A stretch of DNA of 64,000 nucleotides from Vibrio litoralis DSM 17657. Its GTDB lineage: Bacteria > Pseudomonadota > Gammaproteobacteria > Enterobacterales > Vibrionaceae. The stretch is taken from the NCBI RefSeq assembly GCF_000426765.1, contig NZ_AUFZ01000016.1, positions 372,001-436,000 on the forward strand. The letters run 5' to 3'. Below are positions 18,205 to 27,057 of the stretch, piece after piece. The translations under genes and the position numbers were made by a program. Position 1 is the stretch's first letter; each line of letters opens with the position of its first letter. The notes below the pieces were generated by a model. That model searched no databases. It was given only the letters and a program-made list of their open reading frames with translations, and was not told the DNA's origin.

Positions 18205-19089
18205 ATGTATGAAAACAGGAGATTAGGATTAGCCTATTTATCCCCTTATATAATAGGGTTGATATTATTTACGGCTTTTCCTTTTGTATCGTCATTTTTG
18301 ATGAGTTTTACTGACTATGACTTGATGACCCAACCAAACTACGTGGGTCTTGAGAATTATCAGTACATGCTTTTTGAAGATGACACGTTTTGGAAGTCAA
18401 TGAGCGTTACGTTTATGTACGTTTTCTTGACCATTCCAGTCAAGCTCGCGTTTGCGTTATTTATTGCCTTTATCTTGAATTTTAAACTTCGAGGTATTGG
18501 CTTTTTTAGGACCGCTTATTACATCCCATCTATTCTAGGTAGTAGTATCGCTATTGCAGTTTTATGGCGTGCCTTGTTTGCCATTGATGGTGTGTTAAAT
18601 GGCATGTTAGGAGTGATTGGTTTAGATCCTATTAACTGGTTAGGTGAACCTTCTTTTGCTCTATTTTCAATTACCTTACTGCGTGCATGGCAGTTTGGCT
18701 CTGCCATGGTTATCTTCTTAGCCGCATTACAAAACGTTCCACAATCACAGTATGAAGCAGCGATGATTGACGGTGCAAGTAAGTGGCAAATGTTCATGAA
18801 AGTGACGGTACCACTGATTACTCCTGTTATTTTCTTTAACTTTATTATGCAAACAACCCAAGCCTTCCAAGAATTTACAGCACCTTATGTTGTGACTGGT
18901 GGCGGCCCAATGAAATCGACCTATTTAATCTCGCTTTATATTTATGAAACGGCATTCAAATTCTTTGATATGGGATATGGCAGTGCATTGGCATGGTCAC
19001 TATTTGTTGTAGTAGCAATATTTACGGCAATAACTTTCCGTTCATCTAAATATTGGGTTTTCTACTCTGGCGATAAAGGTGGGAAATAA
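18205..19089 (+). CDS. togM: Oligogalacturonide ABC importer, permease TogM
   Basis: This 294-residue inner-membrane permease of the MalF/UgpA type has six predicted transmembrane segments. The EAA loop that contacts the ATPase reads YEAAMIDGASKWQMF, near residues 183-197. The TogMNAB order and the next-door KdgM, pectin esterases and PL2 lyase support the assignment. In Dickeya this system imports oligogalacturonides from the periplasm. The next gene begins 2 bases after its stop. Confidence 0.87.
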   Translation: MYENRRLGLAYLSPYIIGLILFTAFPFVSSFLMSFTDYDLMTQPNYVGLENYQYMLFEDDTFWKSMSVTFMYVFLTIPVKLAFALFIAFILNFKLRGIGFFRTAYYIPSILGSSIAIAVLWRALFAIDGVLNGMLGVIGLDPINWLGEPSFALFSITLLRAWQFGSAMVIFLAALQNVPQSQYEAAMIDGASKWQMFMKVTVPLITPVIFFNFIMQTTQAFQEFTAPYVVTGGGPMKSTYLISLYIYETAFKFFDMGYGSALAWSLFVVVAIFTAITFRSSKYWVFYSGDKGGK

Positions 19090-19091
19090 TT

Positions 19092-20006
19092 ATGAATACA
19101 ATAGTAACGAATGAAAAGAATATGAGTGTATCAGAATTAGATGCTAACGCAGAAAATAACAGAACGATTCGTCGTGAAAAAATCAATGCGTTAATTCGGT
19201 ATGTTGTATTAATTCTAGTTGGGTTAATGATGTTGTACCCACTTTTATGGATGTTTACCGCAGCGCTAAAACCTAATCACGAAATATTCACCTCAATGAG
19301 CCTTATTCCAAAAGAATGGAGCTTAGACGGTTTTATTAATGGTTGGAAAACAGGAACAGAATTTACTTTCGGTCATTATATTATTAATACCTTTTTATAT
19401 GTTCTTCCAAAAGTATTTTTTACCGTTGTGTCTTCTACCATTGTGGCTTATGGGTTTGCACGTTTTGACATTCCATGGAAAAAGTTTTGGTTTGCTACTT
19501 TAATCGCAACCATTCTTTTACCTCAAACCGTTTTACTTATTCCACAATATTTAATGTTCCGTGAAATGGGGATGTTAGACAGTTATTTACCGCTGTACTT
19601 ACCACTGGCGTTTGCAACACAAGGCTTCTTTGTTTTTATGTTGGTGCAATTCTTACGTGGTATTCCAACGGATATGGAAGAAGCCGCCATGATTGATGGT
19701 TGTAATTCATTCCAGGTTCTTTGGCATGTGGTGGTTCCGGTTATTCGTCCGGCAATTATTTCGGTCGCACTATTCCAGTTTATGTGGTCGGTGAATGACT
19801 TCTTAGGTCCACTGATTTATGTATCCAGTGTTGATAAGTATCCAATTGCACTTGCTCTAAAAATGTCGATTGATGTGACAGAAGGGGCTCGTTGGAATGA
19901 GATTTTAGCAATGGCTTCTATCGCAATCATTCCATCCATCGTGGTGTTCTTCATGTCTCAAAAATACTTTGTTGAAGGCGTCTCAAACAGCGGCATTAAA
20001 GGTTAA
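19092..20006 (+). CDS. togN: Oligogalacturonide ABC importer, permease TogN
   Basis: This 304-residue MalG-type permease has about six membrane segments after an N-terminal cytoplasmic tail of about 35 residues. The EAA motif is MEEAAMIDGCNSFQVLW. It pairs with TogM as the membrane channel. It is tightly packed in the operon. Confidence 0.87.
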   Translation: MNTIVTNEKNMSVSELDANAENNRTIRREKINALIRYVVLILVGLMMLYPLLWMFTAALKPNHEIFTSMSLIPKEWSLDGFINGWKTGTEFTFGHYIINTFLYVLPKVFFTVVSSTIVAYGFARFDIPWKKFWFATLIATILLPQTVLLIPQYLMFREMGMLDSYLPLYLPLAFATQGFFVFMLVQFLRGIPTDMEEAAMIDGCNSFQVLWHVVVPVIRPAIISVALFQFMWSVNDFLGPLIYVSSVDKYPIALALKMSIDVTEGARWNEILAMASIAIIPSIVVFFMSQKYFVEGVSNSGIKG

Positions 20007-20021
20007 GTGGAGTAATAAATT

Positions 20022-21158
20022 ATGGCTCAAGTTCAATTTAAAAAATTAGAAAAAGTGTATTCGAATGGCTTCAAAGCAGTTCATAGTATCAATCTAACCA
20101 TTCAAGATGGTGAGTTTTTAGTGATAGTTGGCCCATCAGGCTGTGCTAAATCAACCACATTGAGAATGCTAGCCGGATTGGAAAATATCAGCGGTGGTGA
20201 GATCCAGATCGGTGAACGCGTGGTGAATAATTTGGCACCGAAAGATCGTGGTATTGCAATGGTATTCCAGAACTACGCTTTGTATCCACACATGACGGTA
20301 GAAGAGAACCTCGCATTTGGTTTGAAGCTGCAAAAGTTACCAAAAGAAGAAATTGCACAGCGAGTTAAAGAGGCTGCGGGTATTTTAGAAATTGAAGACT
20401 TGCTTGATCGCTTGCCTCGTCAGCTTTCTGGTGGCCAGGCACAGCGTGTTGCGGTCGGTCGTGCGATTGTCAAAAAGCCAGAAGTGTTCTTATTTGATGA
20501 GCCTCTATCAAATCTAGATGCCAAGCTTCGAGCATCAATGCGAGTGCGTATTTCTGATATTCATAAGCATTTAAAAGCGACTAATAACCCGGCAACGTCA
20601 GTTTATGTTACCCATGACCAAACAGAAGCGATGACCATGGGTGACAGAATTTGCGTGATGAAATTGGGTGAAATCATGCAAGTGGATACACCAGAGGAGC
20701 TTTATAACAACCCAATAAATATGTTTGTCGCTGGCTTTATTGGTGCACCAGAGATGAACTTGAATGAGGTGGTTTTAAAGGAAGAAGGTGATGATCTTTA
20801 CGCAGAGCTAGAAGGGCAACGTTTATTAGTGCCTAAAAGTAAGGCTGGAAATATTCGCTTGAATGGCTATAGCAAAACGGTGTTTGGGGTTCGTCCCGAT
20901 GACATCACTGTCGCGAGAGAGGATGAAGATGATTCTAATGTGATCTTAGGTGACATCATCCGAATGGAGAACATGGGGCATGAGATGTTTGTTTATTTCA
21001 AAGTTGGAACAAAAACACTAACCGCTCGTGTTCCTGTTGATGTGGTCAAAAACCGTGTGGGCTTTGGCACTGAAGAGAATGTACGTTTTAAAGTACAAAT
21101 GGAAAAAACTCATATTTTCGATGCGGTATCAGAAAAGAACATTTCATTAGATAACTAA
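20022..21158 (+). CDS. togA: Oligogalacturonide ABC importer, ATPase TogA
   Basis: This 378-residue CUT1-type ATPase energises TogMN. Walker A reads GPSGCAKST, with Ala where Gly is usual. The Q-loop is VFQNYALYPHM, the signature is LSGGQAQR, Walker B is VFLFDEPLSNLDA, and the switch His is in YVTHDQTEA. A C-terminal TOBE-like regulatory region follows (about 235-378). The Walker A change is conservative and the other motifs are intact, so I expect it to be active. Confidence 0.88.
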   Translation: MAQVQFKKLEKVYSNGFKAVHSINLTIQDGEFLVIVGPSGCAKSTTLRMLAGLENISGGEIQIGERVVNNLAPKDRGIAMVFQNYALYPHMTVEENLAFGLKLQKLPKEEIAQRVKEAAGILEIEDLLDRLPRQLSGGQAQRVAVGRAIVKKPEVFLFDEPLSNLDAKLRASMRVRISDIHKHLKATNNPATSVYVTHDQTEAMTMGDRICVMKLGEIMQVDTPEELYNNPINMFVAGFIGAPEMNLNEVVLKEEGDDLYAELEGQRLLVPKSKAGNIRLNGYSKTVFGVRPDDITVAREDEDDSNVILGDIIRMENMGHEMFVYFKVGTKTLTARVPVDVVKNRVGFGTEENVRFKVQMEKTHIFDAVSEKNISLDN

Positions 21159-21178
21159 AACTATATAAGGGACTTATT

Positions 21179-22459
21179 ATGAAAAAAAATCTAATAACGA
21201 CAGTCACGACACTTGCGCTTGCAGTCGCTTCTGCTAATGCCTTTGCCGATGTTGAGTTACGTATGTCTTGGTGGGGGGGAAATGAACGTCACCAAGCAAC
21301 CAATGCCGCGTTAGAGCGATTCCAAGAAAAATACCCTGATATTTCAGTAAAAGGTGAATACACCGGTTGGGATGGTCACCTTTCTCGCTTAACCACGCAA
21401 ATTGCCGGTAATACAGAGCCAGATGTGATGCAAACGAACTGGAACTGGATGCCAATTTTCTCTAAAGATGGCAGTGGTTTCTATGACATGACATCGCTGT
21501 CAAAAGAGCTAGGTGTATCAAACTTCCCAGAAGCGTCGATAGAAATGAGTACCAATGCAGGCAAACTTAATGGTTTACCTGTGAGTATGACTTCGCGTGT
21601 TTTCTATTTTAATAAAGACTCTTGGGAAAAAGCGGGCCTGTCTTATCCTAAAAACTGGGATGAGTTGATGAATGCAGGGCCAGTGTTTAAAGAAAAACTC
21701 GGTGAGAAGTATTACCCACTGGTGATTGAAGCGCGTGATGTTTTTGCAATGAACCGCTCGTATATGATTCAAAAGTATAATAAAGACATCATTGGTACCG
21801 ATGGCATGCTGCAATTTGATCAAAAAGAAATGACTGAGTTCTTCCAGTTGTATGCCGATCAAGTGAAAAACCATGTTTTCCCATCAAGTAAAGAATTCGC
21901 TTCATATGGTCGTTCAAACCTTTATGAAATGAGACCTTGGATTGAAGGCGAATTTGGTGGCGTGTACATGTGGGATTCTGCCATTGCTAAATATTCAGAT
22001 AACCTAAAACCACCAATGCAACTTGAATTAGCCGACTACCCGATGGTTGATGGTGCAACAGATGCTGGCTTGTTATCTCGTCCATCAATGATGTTCTCTA
22101 TTGGCCGCAACACCGAACACCCAGAAGAAGCGGCTAAATTAGTTAACTTCTTATTAAATGATCCAGATGGTGTGAAAGCGCTAGGGCTTAGTCGTAGTAT
22201 TCCATTAAGTAAAAGTGGTTTGAATACATTGACTGAAACGGGTCAATTGGACAAAAACAGCCTGCAATATCGCGGATATCAACAAGCGCTTGATGTACCG
22301 AAGAAAATTGTGGCAACGCCATATACCGATAATGCTCAGTTAATGGAAATGTTTAGCGAGGAAATGCAACACATTGATTACGGTAAAGCGACACCTGAAG
22401 AAGCAGCAAAAAGCTTCTTAAGGAAAGGTAACCGTTTACTGAAAAAACTGACACGTTAA
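21179..22459 (+). CDS. togB: Oligogalacturonide ABC importer, binding protein TogB
   Basis: This 426-residue periplasmic solute-binding protein of family 1 has a signal peptide cut near ANAFA-D (residue 23). The mature start ELRMSWWGGNERHQATN fits TogB-type proteins. Aromatic residues (NWNWMP, PWIEGEFGG) probably line the sugar site. It ends the togMNAB operon, just before a terminator. Confidence 0.87.
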   Translation: MKKNLITTVTTLALAVASANAFADVELRMSWWGGNERHQATNAALERFQEKYPDISVKGEYTGWDGHLSRLTTQIAGNTEPDVMQTNWNWMPIFSKDGSGFYDMTSLSKELGVSNFPEASIEMSTNAGKLNGLPVSMTSRVFYFNKDSWEKAGLSYPKNWDELMNAGPVFKEKLGEKYYPLVIEARDVFAMNRSYMIQKYNKDIIGTDGMLQFDQKEMTEFFQLYADQVKNHVFPSSKEFASYGRSNLYEMRPWIEGEFGGVYMWDSAIAKYSDNLKPPMQLELADYPMVDGATDAGLLSRPSMMFSIGRNTEHPEEAAKLVNFLLNDPDGVKALGLSRSIPLSKSGLNTLTETGQLDKNSLQYRGYQQALDVPKKIVATPYTDNAQLMEMFSEEMQHIDYGKATPEEAAKSFLRKGNRLLKKLTR

Positions 22460-22489
22460 TCGATTTTCATTGTAGTAGTTATCCACTTT

Positions 22490-22518
22490 CCCTACCTCTA
22501 CATGAGGTAGGGCTTTTT
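22490..22518 (+). terminator. Terminator after togB
   Basis: CCCTACCTC-TACAT-GAGGTAGGG is followed by CTTTTTAG. It ends about 30 bases before the next coding region and would limit read-through into the CE8 and PL2 genes. Confidence 0.85.
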
Positions 22519-22543
22519 AGTTGATATACAAGTATTACTACCT

Positions 22544-23638
22544 GTGAGTGATATGGCGCAAGGGGATGGCAAGGAGGCTTGGGTTCATCTTATGGATAGT
22601 TATCAACCAATCGTTGTTTCGCAAGAGCCACACAATGGTGACTTTACTTCAATTCAGCAAGCGATAGATTCATTGCCGGACAATGCTCAACACTATCAAA
22701 TTATTATTCATCCTGGAGTCTATCGGGAACGAATTGTATTAGCGCGTGATAATGTTCATTTAACGGGCTGCGAACAATCTGAAACCATTATTACCGCCAG
22801 CTGCTATAACCAACAAATTCAACCGGATGGCAGTATTCCTGGCACTTATGGTTCAAGAACGGTAGGGGTTGAAGCTAAGCATTGTTCACTCAGTCATTTA
22901 ACCATAAAGAATGAGTTTAATTTTTTAGAAAACCAAGCAATCCCAGAACGTTTGAGAATACAACATACTCAATCCGTCGCTTTATTAATTGGTAACAATG
23001 CCGATTGTGTTGAATGTAAGCACCTTCATCTTGAAAGCTATCATGACACCTTATTTATTAATGGCGGTAAAAGTTACTTTCATCAATGCCAAATTTTAGG
23101 TTCGATTGATTTCATTTTTGGCGCAGGACAAGCGGTATTTACACAATGTGATGTGGTGGCAAGAAACCGACCAGATATAAAACATGCGCAGCCTTATGGC
23201 TATATCACCGCACCTAGTACTAATGCCAACCAATTGCTCGGTTTTGTGTTTTTACAATGTCGATTATTAAAGGAAGCTGGGGTACCTGAATCGAGTTATG
23301 CACTAGGTCGTCCATGGCACCCTACGACTGAATTCTCTGATGGTCATTATGCTGATCCCAGTGCTATTGGTCATTGTGCCTTTGTTGACTGCTTAATGTC
23401 TGATCATGTTTATGGCTGGGATAAAATGTCGGGAAAAGATAAAAATGGCGATCAAACGTGGTTCTATCCACATGATTCACGCTTTGAAGAGTTCAATAAT
23501 TTCATCATCAATCAACAGCAACAAATCGTACGTAAAAGGGCGATGACTTATTCATTGCCTACTAAGCAATATCAACAACGGCTGCAACAAGTACAAAATA
23601 GCCTATCTTCTTGGCTTCATTTCTCATTTCAATTTTAG
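22544..23638 (+). CDS. Leaderless CE8 pectin methylesterase
   Basis: This 364-residue CE8 protein has SVALLIG, YHDTLF (D168), SIDFIFG (D189) and LGRPWHP motifs, so the catalytic pair of Asp residues is present. No signal peptide or lipobox is seen, which suggests it de-methylates short oligogalacturonides inside the cell after TogMNAB uptake. The start is uncertain: GTG 22544 and ATG 22553 lack a clear ribosome site, and AAGGAGG near 22570 is too far (15 bases) from the ATG at 22592. It resembles the CE8 domain of the secreted fusion at 14331. Confidence 0.88.
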   Translation: MSDMAQGDGKEAWVHLMDSYQPIVVSQEPHNGDFTSIQQAIDSLPDNAQHYQIIIHPGVYRERIVLARDNVHLTGCEQSETIITASCYNQQIQPDGSIPGTYGSRTVGVEAKHCSLSHLTIKNEFNFLENQAIPERLRIQHTQSVALLIGNNADCVECKHLHLESYHDTLFINGGKSYFHQCQILGSIDFIFGAGQAVFTQCDVVARNRPDIKHAQPYGYITAPSTNANQLLGFVFLQCRLLKEAGVPESSYALGRPWHPTTEFSDGHYADPSAIGHCAFVDCLMSDHVYGWDKMSGKDKNGDQTWFYPHDSRFEEFNNFIINQQQQIVRKRAMTYSLPTKQYQQRLQQVQNSLSSWLHFSFQF

Positions 23639-23647
23639 GAGTTGTCT

Positions 23648-25276
23648 ATGTCACGACAATCTAACCTTTCTTTATTGACGGATTATTACCAGCGTATTTT
23701 CGACCAATTCTTAAATCATGATTTGTATTTGCTGGCCGATGGTGCTGATAGTCTCACCGATAAACCCGTCTATTGGACTTATCCTGATGGTACGAAATCT
23801 GTGATGAGTAATTTTGCTAGCCAACAGAATGTATTACGCGCTTTGGTTGGTTTATCTGTCGTCACGGAGAATGCTGATTGGAAAAACACCGCGACGAAAA
23901 TGGCCAAGCAGTTTCTCGATAATTATACCGATTCAGAAAGTGGGCTATTTCATTGGGGAGGGCATCGTTTTATTAACCAACAAACCGGTGAAATTGAAGG
24001 GCCAGCCAGTAAAGAACGTGTTCATGAATTGAAGCATCATTTCCCTTTTTATGAATTTCTTTATCAGGTTGATGCAAAGAAGACGACCCAATTTTTACAC
24101 GGCTTTTGGGCGGCTCATGTTTTGGATTGGCAGAAGTTAGATTTAAGTCGCCATGGTCAATATGGCGTCAAACCCATAGATAATGTTTTCAGCTATCATC
24201 AACCTAAACCTGTGGTTGACCCTAGCCTCTGGCCACAGCTACCTGAAACGGTTGGCTTAACCTTTGTTAATGCTTCTACTGACTTGATTTACGCTGCAAC
24301 ATTTTATTCTCACTATCAAACGGATGTACATGCCGAAATGTGGGCCAAACATCTCTATAAGCAATTTGTGCTGGCTCGTAATCCAGAAACCGGTATGCCG
24401 GTCTATCAATTTTCATCACCGCTACAAAGAGAGCCGATTCCTGATGATGATAGTTTGACCTATTCGTGGTTCGGAGACCGAGCCAAGCGTCAATTTGGAT
24501 CTGAATTCGGTGAGATAGCAAAAGAAGCTAATGTGCTATTTCGTGATAGTTGGCCGGTAGTGGTAGATAACCCACTAGCGATTTTAGGATGTGCTAAGCA
24601 AACTGGCGATGAAGAAATGCTCGATTGGGCGACCAGTGGTATTAAGGCTTACTTTAAATTTGCTTGGGATATGATGGGAAATACCATCGTGCCTATGTGG
24701 AATAATGGCCACGATATGACGGGTTATGTTTTCCCTCGAGATGGTTATTACGGCAAAAAGGGGACGGAATTAAAACGCCAGCCGGTAGACCCCGCGTATT
24801 TATTGCCTCTAATAAGGGCCAGTGTTGTTAGCGATGATGTTGAGATCAGAGAACTCACCGCAACGATGTTCGCACGCTTTGAACTGGGTTTAATTGCTCC
24901 TGATACAATGTGGTTAACAGAGGTGAATATAGATACCGCCATCGCCTCTCCATATTTATTATTTGCGTTGCTCGATCTCTATGAATTTACTGGGCAAGAA
25001 AAATTATTATTACTAGCAGATTCAATTGGTAAGAATATAATAGAGCAGAAATTTCATCGTGGGTATTTTGTACCATCAGAGCAACATCGTTTTGCTCGTT
25101 TTGATGATCCAGCTTCTTTCGCACTTATTGCATTAGAAGCGGTGCATCAAGGTCAATATGCCGACATGCCTACACACATTTCAAACGGTGGTTACTTGCA
25201 TGGCGAAGTGAGCCAAGGTGACCGAATTGAAACTGTATATGATCGCGATATCATTTATGGGGTAACCATAGAATAG
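23648..25276 (+). CDS. PL2-family pectate lyase, PelW-like
   Basis: I prefer ATG 23648 because AGGAG lies exactly 6 bases upstream; this gives 542 residues, the usual PL2 length. PL2 enzymes are metal-dependent alpha/alpha barrels acting on polygalacturonate or oligogalacturonate. The leaderless form suggests the cytoplasmic, exolytic PelW type, which frees unsaturated digalacturonate. Motifs such as ELKHHFPFYEFLYQVD, YSWFGDRAKRQFG and FPRDGYYGKKG fit PelW-like proteins as I remember them. It is 9 bases downstream of the CE8 gene. Confidence 0.87.
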   Translation: MSRQSNLSLLTDYYQRIFDQFLNHDLYLLADGADSLTDKPVYWTYPDGTKSVMSNFASQQNVLRALVGLSVVTENADWKNTATKMAKQFLDNYTDSESGLFHWGGHRFINQQTGEIEGPASKERVHELKHHFPFYEFLYQVDAKKTTQFLHGFWAAHVLDWQKLDLSRHGQYGVKPIDNVFSYHQPKPVVDPSLWPQLPETVGLTFVNASTDLIYAATFYSHYQTDVHAEMWAKHLYKQFVLARNPETGMPVYQFSSPLQREPIPDDDSLTYSWFGDRAKRQFGSEFGEIAKEANVLFRDSWPVVVDNPLAILGCAKQTGDEEMLDWATSGIKAYFKFAWDMMGNTIVPMWNNGHDMTGYVFPRDGYYGKKGTELKRQPVDPAYLLPLIRASVVSDDVEIRELTATMFARFELGLIAPDTMWLTEVNIDTAIASPYLLFALLDLYEFTGQEKLLLLADSIGKNIIEQKFHRGYFVPSEQHRFARFDDPASFALIALEAVHQGQYADMPTHISNGGYLHGEVSQGDRIETVYDRDIIYGVTIE

Positions 25277-25280
25277 TGAA

Positions 25281-26687
25281 ATGAACCTGACCTTTTCGTT
25301 GTTTAAACATTGGCCATTAACGCTACGTAAGCGCCACAAGGTCTTATTGATTCGTGATGTATTCCCTCTAGCGTGGCCGATTTTTATTGAGCTATTATGC
25401 GTGGTCTTGATGGGGATCATTAGCACGATTCTCGTCAGTCGCTTAGGTCAATCTCAAACCGCCGCGATAGGGATAAGCGACAGTTTCACTTACATCATTT
25501 ATTCGGTTCTCGCGGCTATTGAGTTGGGCGGAACAGTGATTGTTGCTCAATCATACGGGCGAAGAAATAGTGAGCAAGCGCTCGATCAAGCTCGGCAAAC
25601 CATTACTCTAAATGCGCTGATTAGTGTGCTTTTTTGTATTGTGGTATTACTCGGTGGAAAGTCGTTACTTGAGATCGTGGCTTATGGCGCAGAGCCTGAG
25701 GTTATTCACCTTGCTGAGATTTACCTTACCGCAATGGCGTTGAGTTATCCTGCGCTTGCGATCACTCTTGCAGGCAGCGGGGTATTAAGAGCAGTTGGTA
25801 ATAGTCGCTTACCGATGCGAGTCAATATCTTAACCAATTTACTGAATATCGCGTTTAGCTATCCATTGATCTACGGTGTCGGTGATTGGCAAGGTTTGGG
25901 TTTGCTTGGAGCCGGTTTAGGTGTGTCTTTAGCTCGTTGGGTCGGGGCTTTTATTATTCTGGCGTATTTAGCCAAAAACTCTCGTTTTGTGATCCCGTTT
26001 AAGCTGTATTTTTCTAAGTTTAGCCGCAAAGTACTTGCCGATATTTTAGGGATTGGTATTCCTGCTAGTGTTGAGTCATTGATGTTTAACATAGGTAAAA
26101 TGATCACTATTTTAATGGTAGCGGGAATGGGAACCGTAGCGATGGCGGGTAATGTTATCGCGTTCTCTATCATATTGATGATCAATATTCCCGGCAATAC
26201 ATTAGGTATGGCAGCCACGGTTATTGTGGGTAAACGCCTAGGACAAAATAGACCAAGAATGGCACAGCAAGAGCTGGTACTGATTCTAATCACTTCAACC
26301 ATTTTATTGGTTTGTTCCACCTTACTACTTTTACCATTTATTCATTACATTGCCTTGCTCTATACCACCGAAGAATCGGTGATTGATGTAGTAGTGAATC
26401 TGTTTTATATGAACGCCATTATGATGCCAGTTTGGGCGGCTTCCTTTGTTCTTCCTGCTGCATTTAAAGGTGCTAAAGATGTGAAGTTCACGATGTGGAC
26501 GGCCATTCTCAGCATGTGGGGTTTCAGAATTTGCTGCGGATATGTATTGGGTGTGGTACTCGGTTTCGGTGTGTATGGGGTATGGGTAGGGATGTTCAGC
26601 GATTGGATAGTGCGCGGAACGCTATTCACTCTGCGATTATTGAATCAGAAATGGCTAGCCCGATATTTTAGAGATGTTTCTCGTTAA
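25281..26687 (+). CDS. MATE-family exporter
   Basis: This 468-residue membrane protein has about 12 transmembrane segments in two repeated MATE halves (WPIFIELLCVVLMGIIST and GIPASVESLMFNIGKM begin each half). It lies 4 bases after the PL2 gene and is probably co-transcribed. MATE proteins export drugs or organic cations by sodium or proton antiport. Why one sits in a pectin operon is not clear; sugar or metabolite efflux is possible. Confidence 0.85.
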   Translation: MNLTFSLFKHWPLTLRKRHKVLLIRDVFPLAWPIFIELLCVVLMGIISTILVSRLGQSQTAAIGISDSFTYIIYSVLAAIELGGTVIVAQSYGRRNSEQALDQARQTITLNALISVLFCIVVLLGGKSLLEIVAYGAEPEVIHLAEIYLTAMALSYPALAITLAGSGVLRAVGNSRLPMRVNILTNLLNIAFSYPLIYGVGDWQGLGLLGAGLGVSLARWVGAFIILAYLAKNSRFVIPFKLYFSKFSRKVLADILGIGIPASVESLMFNIGKMITILMVAGMGTVAMAGNVIAFSIILMINIPGNTLGMAATVIVGKRLGQNRPRMAQQELVLILITSTILLVCSTLLLLPFIHYIALLYTTEESVIDVVVNLFYMNAIMMPVWAASFVLPAAFKGAKDVKFTMWTAILSMWGFRICCGYVLGVVLGFGVYGVWVGMFSDWIVRGTLFTLRLLNQKWLARYFRDVSR

Positions 26688-26712
26688 AATGTAAGCGGTT
26701 TACTTGGAATAA

Positions 26713-26743
26713 AATAGCAAAAGGAGCCAATTATTGGCTCCTT
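26713..26743. terminator. Bidirectional terminator after MATE gene
   Basis: AAAAGGAGCCAA-TTA-TTGGCTCCTTTT forms a perfect stem with A and T runs on either side. It serves the MATE gene and the convergent small gene at 26781. Confidence 0.85.
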
Positions 26744-26780
26744 TTTGAATTTTTAATGCTTTGGCAAATAAACTTTTAAA

Positions 26781-26924
26781 TTAGAACTTAACCCAAGTTA
26801 GTGCTGTTAGAGCAATAAAGCCTAGAGCAGAACCGTAGATTAAGAATAGGCTCAATGCTGTAGAAGCGGCATCTTTTAATTTTGAGTTGTTAAAAGTGCT
26901 TTGATTTGCAGTAATAGTGTTCAT
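26781..26924 (-). CDS. Small 47-residue single-span membrane protein
   Basis: A short ORF begins MNTITANQSTFNNSKLKD and continues with a hydrophobic segment of about 20 residues (LSLFLIYGSALGFIALTAL), ending WVKF. AGG lies 6 bases before the ATG, a strong terminator follows, and a perfect CRP-type palindrome lies just upstream (26941-26956). These signals make it a credible gene. I do not recognise the family. The predicted form is one membrane span with a polar N-terminal tail. It is not part of the pectin operons by strand. Confidence 0.7.
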   Translation of the reverse strand: MNTITANQSTFNNSKLKDAASTALSLFLIYGSALGFIALTALTWVKF

Positions 26925-26940
26925 TGTAACCTCAGTTTTA

Positions 26941-26956
26941 TGTGATACTGGTCACA
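26941..26956. promoter_or_regulatory. CRP-type palindrome near small membrane protein gene
   Basis: TGTGATACTGGTCACA matches the CRP consensus TGTGA-N6-TCACA in all ten fixed positions. It lies only 16 bases upstream of the ATG of the small gene, so it may overlap the transcription start and act negatively, or the leader may be very short. Confidence 0.7.
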
Positions 26957-27057
26957 ATTAAACCAGTAAATATGACTGAGATCAAGTTTTTTGAAACACT
27001 TTTTTATATTAATGCCAATTCAATATAATGGCAGCAATATAACTCCACTCTATATAG

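Noticed and set aside
25871..26320. 149-residue ORF antisense to the MATE gene
   Set aside because: It is a shadow frame of a GC-skewed membrane gene, with repetitive Pro/Ala/Ile content and no ribosome site.
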